IMG/VR virus record: IMGVR_UViG_3300036886_000446
Coordinates: 1 to 28,406 of that record
Reading direction: 5' to 3' (one strand)
Source: a virus
Length of the DNA stretch: 28,406 nt
In this document: positions 7,171 to 15,503 of the stretch, piece after piece
Layout: every line of letters starts with the position of its first letter
Numbering within the stretch: position 1 is the first letter of the stretch
Translations under genes and position numbers: made by a program
Notes under the pieces: model-generated
Told to the model about the DNA's origin: nothing
Database searches by the model: none
Seen by the model: only the letters and a program-made list of their open reading frames with translations

Positions 7171-7500
7171 TTATTTTGGAAGTATATCGTCTGGACAGCC
7201 GCCCGCTTCGTTTCGCTGTTTTTGATAATCCTTGGCCGACACAAATCCGATCTGTTTCGTCTTGCTATTCGTGACGAAGACCCAGGCGAGTTGCTCCATA
7301 TCGTAAAGGGACGGCAGTCGTTTATCTTCGTACTGCCCGCATTCGTACGCTTCAAAAGTCAGCGGGTCCCGCACCCGGTCGCAGTGCAGCATGAGTTGCG
7401 AAAGCGACGAGCCTTGAATGTATTGCGAGTGACTGCAGGTGCGGCACAAAGGATCGCCCGAGATAGTTCCACCGCTCACGCCCTTGTATTTTATAGCCAC
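7171..7500 (-). CDS. Small cysteine-containing protein, possible zinc-binding, 109 aa
   Basis: GTG 7500 is the start: AAGGGG, overlapping the polymerase stop codon, is its ribosome site. The protein carries CRTC (about residues 19-22), then single cysteines near 40 and 54 (LHCDRVRDP, YECGQYED), a spacing that could bind one zinc ion in a small rubredoxin-like or ribbon fold, and one more cysteine near the C-terminus. It lies right behind the polymerase, so a replication-accessory role is possible but unproven. I recognise no family with certainty. Confidence 0.78.
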   Translation of the reverse strand: MAIKYKGVSGGTISGDPLCRTCSHSQYIQGSSLSQLMLHCDRVRDPLTFEAYECGQYEDKRLPSLYDMEQLAWVFVTNSKTKQIGFVSAKDYQKQRNEAGGCPDDILPK

Positions 7501-7503
7501 GGT

Positions 7504-9900
7504 TTACCCCTTTTTGTAAACTTGCGACGTATAGCCTTCAGCGCCCAGCAGTAGCCCAGGAGCCCACCACGGAATTTGCACCATGCACCATATCAAATCA
7601 TCAAGCCGCAAACCGAACGGGTCGTCTTCGTCTTCTGTGGCGATTTCATCGTGGAAGAGCCCCCAGATTCCAAAACCCATTTCGTCGGCCAGGAACATGC
7701 TGTTGAGCAAGTCGTCGCGCGACATCGCCTGAATCACATTCTCGCAGATTTTGCCGCCGTAGGTTTTAACTCGGCCCCACTTGTGTTTCTTCTTGGCGGT
7801 CTTCCCGTCTGCCCCCTGGGTCGCGCTGTGTTCAATGCCGTCGTAGTGAATGGTGTAAGCAGTGTACGGGAGCCCCGTTTTCTGACTGGTGCGCGTTTCC
7901 TCGTCAATCGAGACGTTCAGGTAATGCAGCGCGCGCCCCGATGGCAGTTCCAAGCGGATAGTATAGCAGCCGTCGCCCATCGCGATGCGCCGAAAGGTGA
8001 GCACGCACTGCTTGCCGTGTGTCGGGTGCTCCACCCACTCTTTCGCTTGTTTGTCCCAGGTGACTTCACCGACTTTGATGACACCGCCGCGTTTGTACAC
8101 CTGTTTGAATGCTTCCTCCAGGTCGCTCCAGAAAATTACGACTTCCGGCCAAGCGTCTCGGAGAATCTTCACGGCTTTGTGGGCAAGGTCCTTCGGCATG
8201 TCGACGCCGCAGACACTCAGAGCGTAACCCCACAAGCCGCCACGCACGACATCCCCATCGGAATTGGTGTACATCTCCCCGCCGCCGAGACCGTAGCCCC
8301 CACCAAGCACAGGCGGTTTTGAGTTCTGACGTTCCTCTTCATTGCCTGCGCTATATCGAGCCCACAATTCCTGGTACGGTTTGGAGTAAAGATGAACGCC
8401 AAACGAAATATAAGGACAGCGCGCTTTTTTGCCGCTGCATTTCGGACAGAGAAACGCGCCGTCAAGGTCTTCGACCAGGTAGCCGCATTCGTTACATGTT
8501 CGAAATACATCCAGAATTGCTTTGCAGCCCGCTGCCCAGCCGAGCATGCGATTTTCAATCGCGTTCTTGTCGGCGACGTGGAAGACTTTCCCGGGCTTCG
8601 CTTGAAATAGAGACCGCAACAATGTGATGACAAAATCCACGACGGTGAGTGAGTCTTTCGGATTCGGCGCAGGCTGGCAAAACTCACGGATAATCCCGTC
8701 GTAATCCTCGGAGGCAAGCAACCGCAGTGCCAGTTCCAGTTTCTTCTTGACCGCTTTCACGCCCCGAGGGAGATTCTGAACCTGCATAGATGCTTCTTCC
8801 CCGCCGCCGCTGGCCCAACGTCCGGTGCGCGGGGCTCCCATATATCGCAACTGATACCGCAGCCTGTCGTCAGAAGCCAGCAGCGCCAGGAATTTTTCAA
8901 TTTTTGTATACGAAGACTTCCGAGCAGAAGCCCGCGCCTGAAGAGCCTTGCGGCATTCGGGAGTGACTTTCGAGTTTGGGTCTGCGAGTTCCGCCGCTAC
9001 TCTCGGCGCACCCAAGGAATTCCAGGTATACCCGCTCCAGTTCGTTGTTATGGTCGGGTCTGCGGCGGTCTTCAGCCAGTTTTTCAACTTCACCAACGGC
9101 CCGCGAGGCCCTAGTTTCAGCCACGCTTTCATTTGCACATCGGAGTTAGGATTATCGAGCCCCGTCAGGTCTTTGCAAATTTGTTTCTGGTCTTTGATGA
9201 ATCGCAGCGCGAGACGCCACCCTTTTTCCGCTAGGTCGCGCCGACCGGGGATGCCGAATTCGTTAATCTTCTGGTCAAGCAGCCAGCCCTGCCAATCGCT
9301 CTCGGTGAACCCAATCTTGCGCAGCCGGTGCCAGAGTGCCCGTTCGGCGCGCACGTCCTGTTTGCAATATTCAATGTACTCAGCAAATTCCTTTGGATGG
9401 CTGACGTGATCGCGGAAAAGCGGCGGCGCAATACCGAACAGCGTCGTTTCCCCGCCATGACTGACAGGTTCACAGAACATGAATTTTAATTCGTCGCCGC
9501 GCGGGTCTTTCTGTTCGGCCATCTTCAAAATGATGGCGACTTTCTCCAGCTTCCCCGGAAGCGACAGGTTGTGCGCAAGCACCATCGGGTCGCGCCATTC
9601 GGACATAGGCACGAAGAGGCCGCCGTCGATCAACTTCGTTGTAACATACTTCGTGACGTTGTACTCGAAGGATGCGTTCCAGGCGATCTTAAGAATCTTG
9701 GGATTTCGCAACGCACTGAGAAGTTTCGGCGGAAAGCGTTCGCAATGGGGCAACCACACTTCAACGTCTTCCTCGTCGAGTGCCCACGCAAGCATGCTGA
9801 TGCCCGTGGACGGGTGCTTGACGTAGTTGTCCAGGCCAACCACTGTCAAGTCGGCCAAGGAGAATGTCTCGTAATCGACGAATAGGAACTGATGGATCAT
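7504..9900 (-). CDS. Family A DNA polymerase with 3'-5' exonuclease domain and zinc-ribbon insertion
   Basis: 798 residues from ATG 9900, chosen because it overlaps the previous stop (ATGA); a longer reading adds an unlikely extension. The N-terminal DEDDy exonuclease domain shows DYE (9-11), NASFEYN and YCKQD. The polymerase domain has motif A in VADKNAIENR (Asp444), a fingers region KPPVLGGGYGLGGGEM, and motif C HDEI (750-753, Asp751). Between the motif A helix and the PYISFG segment sits an extra zinc ribbon, Cys469-Cys472...Cys485-Cys488, replacing a short turn in usual members. It would replicate the phage genome; both active sites look complete. Genes before it encode nucleotide-editing enzymes. 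Confidence 0.93.
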   Translation of the reverse strand: MIHQFLFVDYETFSLADLTVVGLDNYVKHPSTGISMLAWALDEEDVEVWLPHCERFPPKLLSALRNPKILKIAWNASFEYNVTKYVTTKLIDGGLFVPMSEWRDPMVLAHNLSLPGKLEKVAIILKMAEQKDPRGDELKFMFCEPVSHGGETTLFGIAPPLFRDHVSHPKEFAEYIEYCKQDVRAERALWHRLRKIGFTESDWQGWLLDQKINEFGIPGRRDLAEKGWRLALRFIKDQKQICKDLTGLDNPNSDVQMKAWLKLGPRGPLVKLKNWLKTAADPTITTNWSGYTWNSLGAPRVAAELADPNSKVTPECRKALQARASARKSSYTKIEKFLALLASDDRLRYQLRYMGAPRTGRWASGGGEEASMQVQNLPRGVKAVKKKLELALRLLASEDYDGIIREFCQPAPNPKDSLTVVDFVITLLRSLFQAKPGKVFHVADKNAIENRMLGWAAGCKAILDVFRTCNECGYLVEDLDGAFLCPKCSGKKARCPYISFGVHLYSKPYQELWARYSAGNEEERQNSKPPVLGGGYGLGGGEMYTNSDGDVVRGGLWGYALSVCGVDMPKDLAHKAVKILRDAWPEVVIFWSDLEEAFKQVYKRGGVIKVGEVTWDKQAKEWVEHPTHGKQCVLTFRRIAMGDGCYTIRLELPSGRALHYLNVSIDEETRTSQKTGLPYTAYTIHYDGIEHSATQGADGKTAKKKHKWGRVKTYGGKICENVIQAMSRDDLLNSMFLADEMGFGIWGLFHDEIATEDEDDPFGLRLDDLIWCMVQIPWWAPGLLLGAEGYTSQVYKKG

Positions 9901-10331
9901 TCTTGATTGGCCGTTGTCAACTCGCACAGAAGTTCTTTGACGCTCTCCCACGAATAGAAATGCGTCACTTGCGGCAGATAGTGAAAGATGTTCTCACGCT
10001 CGTCGCCCACCACAAAGATGGGCAGGGCTCGGGAGAGCCCGAGACCGACGGCGATGCCAAATTCCACGTGCCGCCCGGCGCGGATGAGAGTCTTGGTGGG
10101 GTCCGTGTGAAACACGACGACATTGGCCGCTGCTACGTCTTTTACATCCTGCAGCGCGTATTGTCGATGCTCTGCGGGCGTCACTTCATGCATTTGAGTA
10201 TTTGGCGCGTGCGGCTCATCCAACCAACTCGATGTCACCTCGACGCCTGCCGCGCGAAGTTCTTCCGCCCGCGCCTTGATGACATCCTTCATGCTGTACG
10301 GCGCTGCGAGATACACTTTCAGTTTGCTCAT
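9897..10331 (-). CDS. Nucleoside 2-deoxyribosyltransferase-like protein
   Basis: 144 residues with the pattern of the nucleoside 2-deoxyribosyltransferase family: KVYLAAPYS at the N-terminus, GVEVTSSWL, a DV..VAAANVVVFHTDP strand, GRHVEFGIAVGLG containing the likely catalytic Glu, and PIFVVGDERENIFHYLP. Family members swap bases between deoxynucleosides or hydrolyse deoxynucleotides. Phage versions are found among nucleotide-pool genes, and here it lies between a MazG-like gene and the polymerase. GGAGG precedes ATG 10331, and its TGA overlaps the polymerase ATG. The substrate cannot be told from sequence. Confidence 0.85.
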   Translation of the reverse strand: MSKLKVYLAAPYSMKDVIKARAEELRAAGVEVTSSWLDEPHAPNTQMHEVTPAEHRQYALQDVKDVAAANVVVFHTDPTKTLIRAGRHVEFGIAVGLGLSRALPIFVVGDERENIFHYLPQVTHFYSWESVKELLCELTTANQE

Positions 10332-10343
10332 GGTGTTCCTCCG

Positions 10344-10808
10344 TTAGAATTGTTTGCCGTGTTCGACGGCTCGACCCTCTTTACTGTGGTCATGACGAGT
10401 ACGGTTGAATTCGTTTTTCGCGACAATCGCTTCCGCAAGACGCAAATTCCGATCTGAGGCGTAATTCATCAAGCGGATCACGGCGTCAGCAGTCTCGGCC
10501 TCTTCCGCCGAAAAATCAGGAATATGGTCGTCCGGTCCTACGTTTTTCCTGACCGCTTCCAGAGTTTCGCTCAGTTCACTTGTAGCGAGCATCAGTTTCA
10601 GGCCGATACGAGCATTGCGAAAGGAAGCCAACAGAGGCTTGAATGTGGCGAGAGCATCCGAGCCAAATAGAAATTTTTCAAGTTGGTCCGCAAGAGCATC
10701 CTCGTTGATGAAACCTGAGTTTTTGTTGATGGACGCCGCGTCCCACTGTAGGTTTTTGAACGCGATAATAAAAGTCGATTCTTGGAACTGTTTTCGGGTT
10801 GGCAGCAT
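10344..10808 (-). CDS. MazG-like nucleotide pyrophosphohydrolase
   Basis: 154 residues, predominantly helical. The central region RIGLKLMLATSELSETLEAVRKN followed by EEAETADAVIRLMNYASD carries the ExxE...ExxD acidic pattern by which MazG-type all-alpha NTP pyrophosphatases hold magnesium. The end (KNEFNRTRHDHSKEGR) is also typical. The enzyme would cleave an NTP or dNTP to NMP and pyrophosphate. Its start overlaps the stop of the preceding dATP/dGTP-diphosphohydrolase-like gene (TGATG), so the two are coupled and may act on the same pool. Confidence 0.85.
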   Translation of the reverse strand: MLPTRKQFQESTFIIAFKNLQWDAASINKNSGFINEDALADQLEKFLFGSDALATFKPLLASFRNARIGLKLMLATSELSETLEAVRKNVGPDDHIPDFSAEEAETADAVIRLMNYASDRNLRLAEAIVAKNEFNRTRHDHSKEGRAVEHGKQF

Positions 10809-11158
10809 CAGTTGCTCGCTCCCCGCGCGAGCGGCGCGCCTTCGGCTTCGAGTTCCAACTGCAGCAGTGCGAGAGCCCGCCAGGCCAGCTTCGCCGAATG
10901 GCGCATGCCGTCCGTGTCGATCTTGCCGCGCTCCAGGAAGTGCCGAATAATCGTGTCGGCTTGGTCCGTGGACTTACCGCGCGCCCAATGCAGCGGCTCC
11001 CCCGGGTTGTGCTGCTGGTTCCCTACAAATGAAACCTGAGCGACTGCCGCCAAAGCGGCTGGGAAATAGTCCAGCACCCCTGTGCCCAGCGGAATGTTCT
11101 TTCGTTCCTTTGCATCCGCAGGCAGCGTCTCTTGCTTTACTGTTATTGTGTGGGTCAT
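10808..11158 (-). CDS. dATP/dGTP diphosphohydrolase N-terminal-like protein
   Basis: 116 residues. The signatures [53 protein letters not shown] and [15 protein letters not shown] match the small phage family annotated as dATP/dGTP diphosphohydrolase N-terminal domain (PF18909), which I recall from general knowledge and could not search. Such proteins adjust purine deoxynucleotide pools and occur in some phages with modified purines, though they are not restricted to them. Both ends are coupled: ATG overlaps the recA stop and the stop overlaps the MazG-like start. Family call fairly sure, substrate uncertain. Confidence 0.8.
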   Translation of the reverse strand: MTHTITVKQETLPADAKERKNIPLGTGVLDYFPAALAAVAQVSFVGNQQHNPGEPLHWARGKSTDQADTIIRHFLERGKIDTDGMRHSAKLAWRALALLQLELEAEGAPLARGASN

Positions 11159-12159
11159 GGCTTGTCCTTTTTGAAGAGTAGATTTCGCAATTCTAAGTCA
11201 ATCTGGGTGGCAATGTCAACATGATTCACAAGAAAAATGCGCGCATTCTCTGCACCCTGACCAATTTTCTCGCCTTTGTAGTTGAACCAGTTGCCTGTTT
11301 TGGTGATGGTATTGTTGGCTTCGCCAAGCTGCAGCAGGTCCCACTCACGGGATATGCCGTGCCCGTAGAGCAGGTGCACTTCCGCCTGGGTGTGCGGGGT
11401 GGCGACTTTGTTTTTCACGACCTTAATACGAGTCTCGGCTCCGATGGTCACTTCCCCATCTTTGAGCCAACCGAATTTGCGAATATCGAGGCGAATCGAG
11501 GAATAAAACTTCAGCGCGCGACCGCCCGTGGTGGTTTCGGGATTGCCAAACATCACGCCGATCTTTTCGCGAATCTGGTTGATGAAAATCAGAATAGTCT
11601 GGGTCTTCTGGGTCTTGCCGGTGAGTTTACGCAGGGCTTGCGACATCAGGCGCGCCTGCAGACCCATCTGTGGGTCACCCATGTCACCTTCCAGTTCCGC
11701 CTTCGGCACCAGCGCCGCGACTGAATCCACCACGATAATCGCAATCTTGCCCGACTCAATCAAGGCGTCCGCGATTTCCAGAGCCTGTTCTCCGTTGTCC
11801 GGCTGGGAAACGAGCAAATGATCTACGTCCACACCCAGCTTGCGGGCATAGATGGGATCAAGCGCGTGCTCTGCGTCGATGAATGCAGCTTTGCCGCCGA
11901 GTTTTTGGGCTTCCGCAATGGCGTGGAGGGCCAGCGTGGTCTTACCGCCCGACTCGGGGCCGTAGATTTCAATTACGCGCCCGCGCGGGAGACCGCCGAC
12001 GCCCAGCGCAACGTCCAATGCAAGAGATGATGTGGAAATCACGTCAACAGGCACGAACGTCTTGCTCCCGAGCATCATGATAGAGCCCTTGCCGTGCTGT
12101 TTTTCAATCCCAGCGACCACATCGGAGAGATTTGTGGAAACTTCGTCGTCTTTTTTCAT
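11155..12159 (-). CDS. recA: RecA recombinase
   Basis: 334 residues, close to bacterial RecA (about 350). Walker A is GPESGGKTT (67-75), where most RecA have GPESSGKTT; the catalytic Lys and Thr remain. Walker B is [11 protein letters not shown], followed by [12 protein letters not shown], the [12 protein letters not shown] segment, and loop L2 with [30 protein letters not shown]. It would form filaments on single-stranded DNA and drive strand exchange for phage repair or recombination. It sits in a coupled string: ATG overlaps the exonuclease stop and the TGA overlaps the next ATG. Phage-encoded full-length RecA is uncommon but known. The conserved core leaves no doubt about identity. Confidence 0.96.
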   Translation of the reverse strand: MKKDDEVSTNLSDVVAGIEKQHGKGSIMMLGSKTFVPVDVISTSSLALDVALGVGGLPRGRVIEIYGPESGGKTTLALHAIAEAQKLGGKAAFIDAEHALDPIYARKLGVDVDHLLVSQPDNGEQALEIADALIESGKIAIIVVDSVAALVPKAELEGDMGDPQMGLQARLMSQALRKLTGKTQKTQTILIFINQIREKIGVMFGNPETTTGGRALKFYSSIRLDIRKFGWLKDGEVTIGAETRIKVVKNKVATPHTQAEVHLLYGHGISREWDLLQLGEANNTITKTGNWFNYKGEKIGQGAENARIFLVNHVDIATQIDLELRNLLFKKDKP

Positions 12160-12698
12160 GTCCGCATTCCTTTCAGACGACGCAGGATCGCAAGTTCATA
12201 CTCTGCGCCCGTAATGCCGCGATGGGGCTTTGGTTCTGGGGGTAAGTGCAGGTTTTCTGCTACTGCATCCATGCTGAATTTTGCCTGCCCAGGAATCAAC
12301 ATCCATGCGATACTGGGGATGTCGATGCGATGATAATCCAAGTAGTCGATCAGATGAGCGTTGTGAAACATCTGTTTCAAGAAGGTATACTCGAATGTGA
12401 TGTTCCAAGCAGCTAGAATCCCTGCGGCAGAAAATAGACGAAATTGGGCGGCGGCATCATATTGGGATAGAGCGTTTTCCCAATCCTTCTCGTTATACCC
12501 GTTAATTTCTAACGCTACGGGGTCGGCGGTGTCGACGTGGTCGGGCTTAACCTTCACATCGAATCGGGCGAGTTCTTCCAGATTGTGATTGACCGCGATA
12601 GCTCCGATCTCAATGATCTCGTGGTGAATCGGGTCAAGGCCCGTCGTCTCGACATCGGTGATGATGATGGGTCTAGTTCTGAAGTCTCTGCTGCTCAT
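12156..12698 (-). CDS. DEDD-type 3'-5' exonuclease-like protein (DnaQ fold), altered active site
   Basis: 180 residues with the RNase-H-like exonuclease fold of DnaQ/RNase T. Motif I is DVETTG (Asp15, Glu17). Motif II reads NITFEYTFL where NxxFDxxFL is usual, so Asp is Glu. Motif III reads HRGITGAEY where HxxxxD is expected; the catalytic His remains but the last Asp is missing. GGAGG precedes ATG 12698, and the stop overlaps recA. It may proofread, trim recombination ends, or have lost activity while keeping nucleic-acid binding. Fold confident, activity uncertain. Confidence 0.85.
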   Translation of the reverse strand: MSSRDFRTRPIIITDVETTGLDPIHHEIIEIGAIAVNHNLEELARFDVKVKPDHVDTADPVALEINGYNEKDWENALSQYDAAAQFRLFSAAGILAAWNITFEYTFLKQMFHNAHLIDYLDYHRIDIPSIAWMLIPGQAKFSMDAVAENLHLPPEPKPHRGITGAEYELAILRRLKGMRT

Positions 12699-12712
12699 AG
12701 ATTGCCTCCGAA

Positions 12713-13765
12713 TTACTCAAGATAAATTGGGGCCGTCATCGTTTTCTCCATGAACTTTTTGTTCACGAGGAAGATCGTCTGACTAGGCTTCTCGAACGAT
12801 GCCTTGATAGACACCGCATACGCCGAGTATCCGATCAGACTACCATTGCAAATGAAATTTCCACCATCAAACTTTGTATGAAAGTGGCCGAAGACATCTA
12901 GGTTCGCGACGCGCGCCTTGTTCCACTGCGCGATGGCTTTGTTGACGGGAATCGTGATCCCGCCGACGCCGCCCTGGTAATTGATCTGGTGCCCGTGATG
13001 GAACCTCACCACGTACTTATCAAAAAACGTGACATACGAATGGTAGCCTGTGGCGATCTGAAATTTCACGCGCGGGTTCTTCGCGTAGTGATCGCGCATC
13101 ACGTAGTACATGTAATGCTCCAGCGAGTTTCCCACTTCAGTCGCAATGCGCTGTTTCTTCGTTGTCCGCGCATGGTTTCCGCTATGACAGACAATGAGAA
13201 GGTCCAGGCTCTTCGGGGTGTGCTCCAAGATATAATCGATGCCGCCGATCAGATGACTCTGCGCGAGGTACGCCGCGTCCATCGGGGGGAGAAGATTGGC
13301 TTCGGCCAAATCCTCGTGGATGTTATTGCTGAAGTAATCGCCGAGCAGCGCGATCACCAGCGTCTTGATGCTGGTTTTTTGCTGTTCGATATCCAGCCAC
13401 GCCAGAGTGCCATGAACCAACTGAGAGAATCGGCGGTCATAGATTTCAAGATTGAATTCGTTCTTGCCGCTGACTTGCCCAGGGGTCACTTCCTCTTCGC
13501 AGTGATGATCGGACCAAACCACTACCGCCGCCGACTCGCTCGTACCCGCAGACAACTTGGGATGAATATCCGAGGCTTGCACGGTTAGCTGACGATAACT
13601 ACACAGCGCATCTAGCTCGGCTTCCAGGCTAACGACTTTCTCCCGTAGCGCAGAGATTTGTACTTCCTTGCCTTCGCGTTTATCCCGCAGTTGCTGCAGG
13701 GCGATGTCAACTTTGGCCTTTTCGGAGATCGGTTTACTTTTCTTTATGACTTCGCTGACTTTCAT
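12713..13765 (-). CDS. Calcineurin-like metallophosphoesterase
   Basis: 350 residues. An N-terminal coiled coil (about 15-60) precedes a metallophosphoesterase domain with the ordered metal motifs VVWSDHHCEE, LGDYFSNNIHED, HSGNHAR, FHHGH and GHFHT. These bind two metal ions and hydrolyse phosphodiesters or monoesters. Close relatives are common, little-characterised phage proteins beside recombination genes and could act on DNA ends or nucleotides; it is not an SbcD with an SbcC partner, since no SbcC is nearby. Its ATG overlaps the preceding stop (ATGA), and the exonuclease gene follows. Confidence 0.88.
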   Translation of the reverse strand: MKVSEVIKKSKPISEKAKVDIALQQLRDKREGKEVQISALREKVVSLEAELDALCSYRQLTVQASDIHPKLSAGTSESAAVVVWSDHHCEEEVTPGQVSGKNEFNLEIYDRRFSQLVHGTLAWLDIEQQKTSIKTLVIALLGDYFSNNIHEDLAEANLLPPMDAAYLAQSHLIGGIDYILEHTPKSLDLLIVCHSGNHARTTKKQRIATEVGNSLEHYMYYVMRDHYAKNPRVKFQIATGYHSYVTFFDKYVVRFHHGHQINYQGGVGGITIPVNKAIAQWNKARVANLDVFGHFHTKFDGGNFICNGSLIGYSAYAVSIKASFEKPSQTIFLVNKKFMEKTMTAPIYLE

Positions 13766-14043
13766 GCGTTCTCCTCGGACTCGGCTAACGTCTTGCGCAA
13801 TAGTGCAATGCTTTTACGACTCCCCCACAGTATCTTGCTATCGACCTTCTCGTGGTAATCTCGAAGTGCGAATTCTTGTGTGATCCCTCCGTTCATAGGA
13901 TGCGCGGCAAGTGTGGCTAAATTTGCTGACGTAAGCAGTTCATCCGCCGGAAGGCGGTCCAGAACCACGATAACCCTCCGCACGCGCGGCGAGAATCTTG
14001 CGACTTTCTCGCCGTTAACTTTGAAACCAACAGGTATGCGCAT
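13762..14043 (-). CDS. Unknown small basic protein, 93 aa
   Basis: The start is ATG 14043, preceded by AAGGGG; the longer reading upstream overlaps the previous gene and has no ribosome site. Sequence begins MRIPVGFKVNGEKVARFSPR and contains an Arg-rich strand RVRRVIVVLDRL and a helical second half. It has no Cys cluster or membrane segment. Its stop overlaps the metallophosphoesterase start, so the two are co-translated. I do not recognise it. Confidence 0.78.
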   Translation of the reverse strand: MRIPVGFKVNGEKVARFSPRVRRVIVVLDRLPADELLTSANLATLAAHPMNGGITQEFALRDYHEKVDSKILWGSRKSIALLRKTLAESEENA

Positions 14044-14066
14044 GTGGCCCCTTAAGTGAATTTTAT

Positions 14067-14807
14067 TTACAGACGGCGACCGAGAAAAATTCCGACTACC
14101 GTGCTCGCGATGGAAGCCCAGACGCCGCGCTTCAGGTCCTTGATGCCCTGCTTGTCGACGCGCACATCGCATGCGGCATTGTCAGCTTTGATTGTGGAAA
14201 TGAGTTCGACTTTGTCTGCAGAAATCACTTGATTTGCCGTTTCTAGCTCTACTTTAGCATCAGAAGTCAAAATCTTTTGCGAGCCGAGTTGGCCCTGAAG
14301 ATTGGTAACATCGCGCTGCGACTGATCAAATAAATCCAAGTCGGCGACGACGATTCGCGTGAGCGGCAACGTCATGCTGACGGTGTCATTAACCACGGTT
14401 ACGTCGCTCGGACTCGCTTTGGTCTGTGTCACCAGGCGCGCTGCAGCCGCCTTGGCATCGAGTGTAGCGTCGGTGGAAACTTGCTTTGCGGTGGCCGCGC
14501 GTTGCTGGGCCATCTGTGAAACGAGGGAGTTGATTAGTGTCGTTTGCGCAGCGTCGCGGACAAGATTATCCGCATGTTCCTGCTGCAATTGCGCCATGAA
14601 CGCGGCCTGGGTGGCAGTGTTGACGCCTTCCTTGGCGAGCGTGGCGGCAGCAGTGCGTTCGTCGTGCTTCAGGTTCAAGTACTCGACAAGGCTAATGCCG
14701 CCAAAAATGGTTCCCGCGAGCACGACAATCGCCAACAGGGCGACGAGGATGTTACCACGAATCCAAGCTATATCTTTCTCAACGGTGACGAGCGGTGTGT
14801 CTGCCAT
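14067..14807 (-). CDS. Membrane-anchored coiled-coil protein, 246 aa
   Basis: ATG 14807 is chosen over ATG 14819 because TGGAGA lies 6 nt before it. After 17 polar residues there is a strong hydrophobic segment (about 18-40, NILVALLAIVVLAGTIFGGI). A long Ala/Gln/Lys-rich region (about 50-215) with heptad-like spacing follows, then a second hydrophobic stretch at the end (ASIASTVVGIFLG) closed by RRL. The topology suggests a bitopic or hairpin inner-membrane protein with a coiled coil between the anchors. It is the first gene after the 14818-14877 promoter. A spanin-, holin- or replication-anchor role is possible; none is shown. Confidence 0.78.
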   Translation of the reverse strand: MADTPLVTVEKDIAWIRGNILVALLAIVVLAGTIFGGISLVEYLNLKHDERTAAATLAKEGVNTATQAAFMAQLQQEHADNLVRDAAQTTLINSLVSQMAQQRAATAKQVSTDATLDAKAAAARLVTQTKASPSDVTVVNDTVSMTLPLTRIVVADLDLFDQSQRDVTNLQGQLGSQKILTSDAKVELETANQVISADKVELISTIKADNAACDVRVDKQGIKDLKRGVWASIASTVVGIFLGRRL

Positions 14808-14817
14808 ATTTATCTCC

Positions 14818-14877
14818 ATGTACCAAGGTCTTGGTACATACCACGACCATGGTACTAAAGTGCCGGCACGTTGTCAA
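14818..14877 (-). promoter_or_regulatory. Promoter with three palindromic operators for the replication operon
   Basis: Minus-strand TTGACA (14877-14872), a 17-nt spacer and TACCAT (14854-14849). Three palindromes overlap it: GTGCCGGCAC in the spacer, ACCATGGT over the -10 box, and TGTACCAAGGTCTTGGTACA (14818-14837, 9-bp arms) near the start of transcription. The GTACCA half-site recurs in the 7139-7167 promoter. The -35 box and spacer lie within the last codons of the upstream endonuclease gene. Confidence 0.7.
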
Positions 14878-15355
14878 GCCTTTTTAGTCGGGCAGAGAGA
14901 TATTCGATGACCGGAAGTAGATTTTCTGGATGGCGTGCGGCGTCGAAGAATCGTTCGATGCACCCGAGTCCGTAGTTACACTTGCCGCACAGCACGCCGC
15001 GAATTGACCACGGCATCATCGCTTGTTTGACACTCGCGATAGCCGCCGTTTTTGTTTTGGCGTGCCGGGTGAAAACGACTTTTCGTTCTTCGTCAAACCC
15101 TTGAGCAAACCACTTCAAACCCAACGCAAGTACTAACGCGTCGGATTGGCGCGTCGCAATCACTTTGAAATGGAAATGATCTAAACAGGGGTATCCATGG
15201 GCGTCAAGGGCTCCACCACAGATTTTGCAGAGATTGTTTTGTTCGTAGACGCGGCGGTCTCGGTCTTGGATATTGATGCCGAACTTGCGTTGGAGGCGCT
15301 TGTCTTTGGCGTTTCGCTTTTCTTCATCTGTTGCGATCTTTTTTGCTCCCGCCAT
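14855..15355 (-). CDS. Recombination endonuclease VII family protein
   Basis: 166 residues from ATG 15355 (GGAGAG ribosome site). The N-terminus is Lys/Arg-rich; the nuclease core follows: CKICGG, GYPCLDHFHF, IRGVLCGKCNYGLGCIERFFD and ENLLPVIEYLSARL. The CxxC...DH...CxxCNxGLG pattern is the T4 gp49 (endonuclease VII) zinc-binding His-Me-finger nuclease. T4 endonuclease VII resolves branched DNA before packaging, but many short phage relatives act as homing nucleases. An insertion of about 45 residues (ATRQSDALVLALG...) separates the DH motif from the second CxxC. Either role fits its place at the border of the structural and replication modules. Confidence 0.9.
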   Translation of the reverse strand: MAGAKKIATDEEKRNAKDKRLQRKFGINIQDRDRRVYEQNNLCKICGGALDAHGYPCLDHFHFKVIATRQSDALVLALGLKWFAQGFDEERKVVFTRHAKTKTAAIASVKQAMMPWSIRGVLCGKCNYGLGCIERFFDAARHPENLLPVIEYLSARLKRLDNVPAL

Positions 15356-15486
15356 TGTTTTCTCTCCGCAAACCGCTCCGCGTTCATTCGCCAAACTTCT
15401 CTTTCATAAAATCTCACGTACTCCCCCTGGATGACAATCCAGATGAGCAGGAGAATCTCAAGAACCATGAGAGCTCTATCGAACAT
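15181..15486 (-). CDS. Small single-pass membrane protein overlapping endonuclease VII gene, 101 aa
   Basis: ATG 15486 opens a frame whose first 44 codons lie in the gap before the endonuclease gene and whose remaining 58 codons overlap it in another frame. The protein has one N-terminal membrane segment (about 5-22, ALMVLEILLLIWIVIQG) followed by a charged helix (FYEREVWRMNAERFAERKQW) and a Ser/Thr/Lys-rich tail. This is the layout of inner-membrane spanins or small phage anchors, but no partner is visible. The ribosome site is weak. A 175-nt overlap is unusual, so the end of the protein is less certain than its start. Confidence 0.55.
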   Translation of the reverse strand: MFDRALMVLEILLLIWIVIQGEYVRFYEREVWRMNAERFAERKQWREQKRSQQMKKSETPKTSASNASSASISKTETAASTNKTISAKSVVEPLTPMDTPV

Positions 15487-15503
15487 GCGCTAACGATACG
15501 CCT

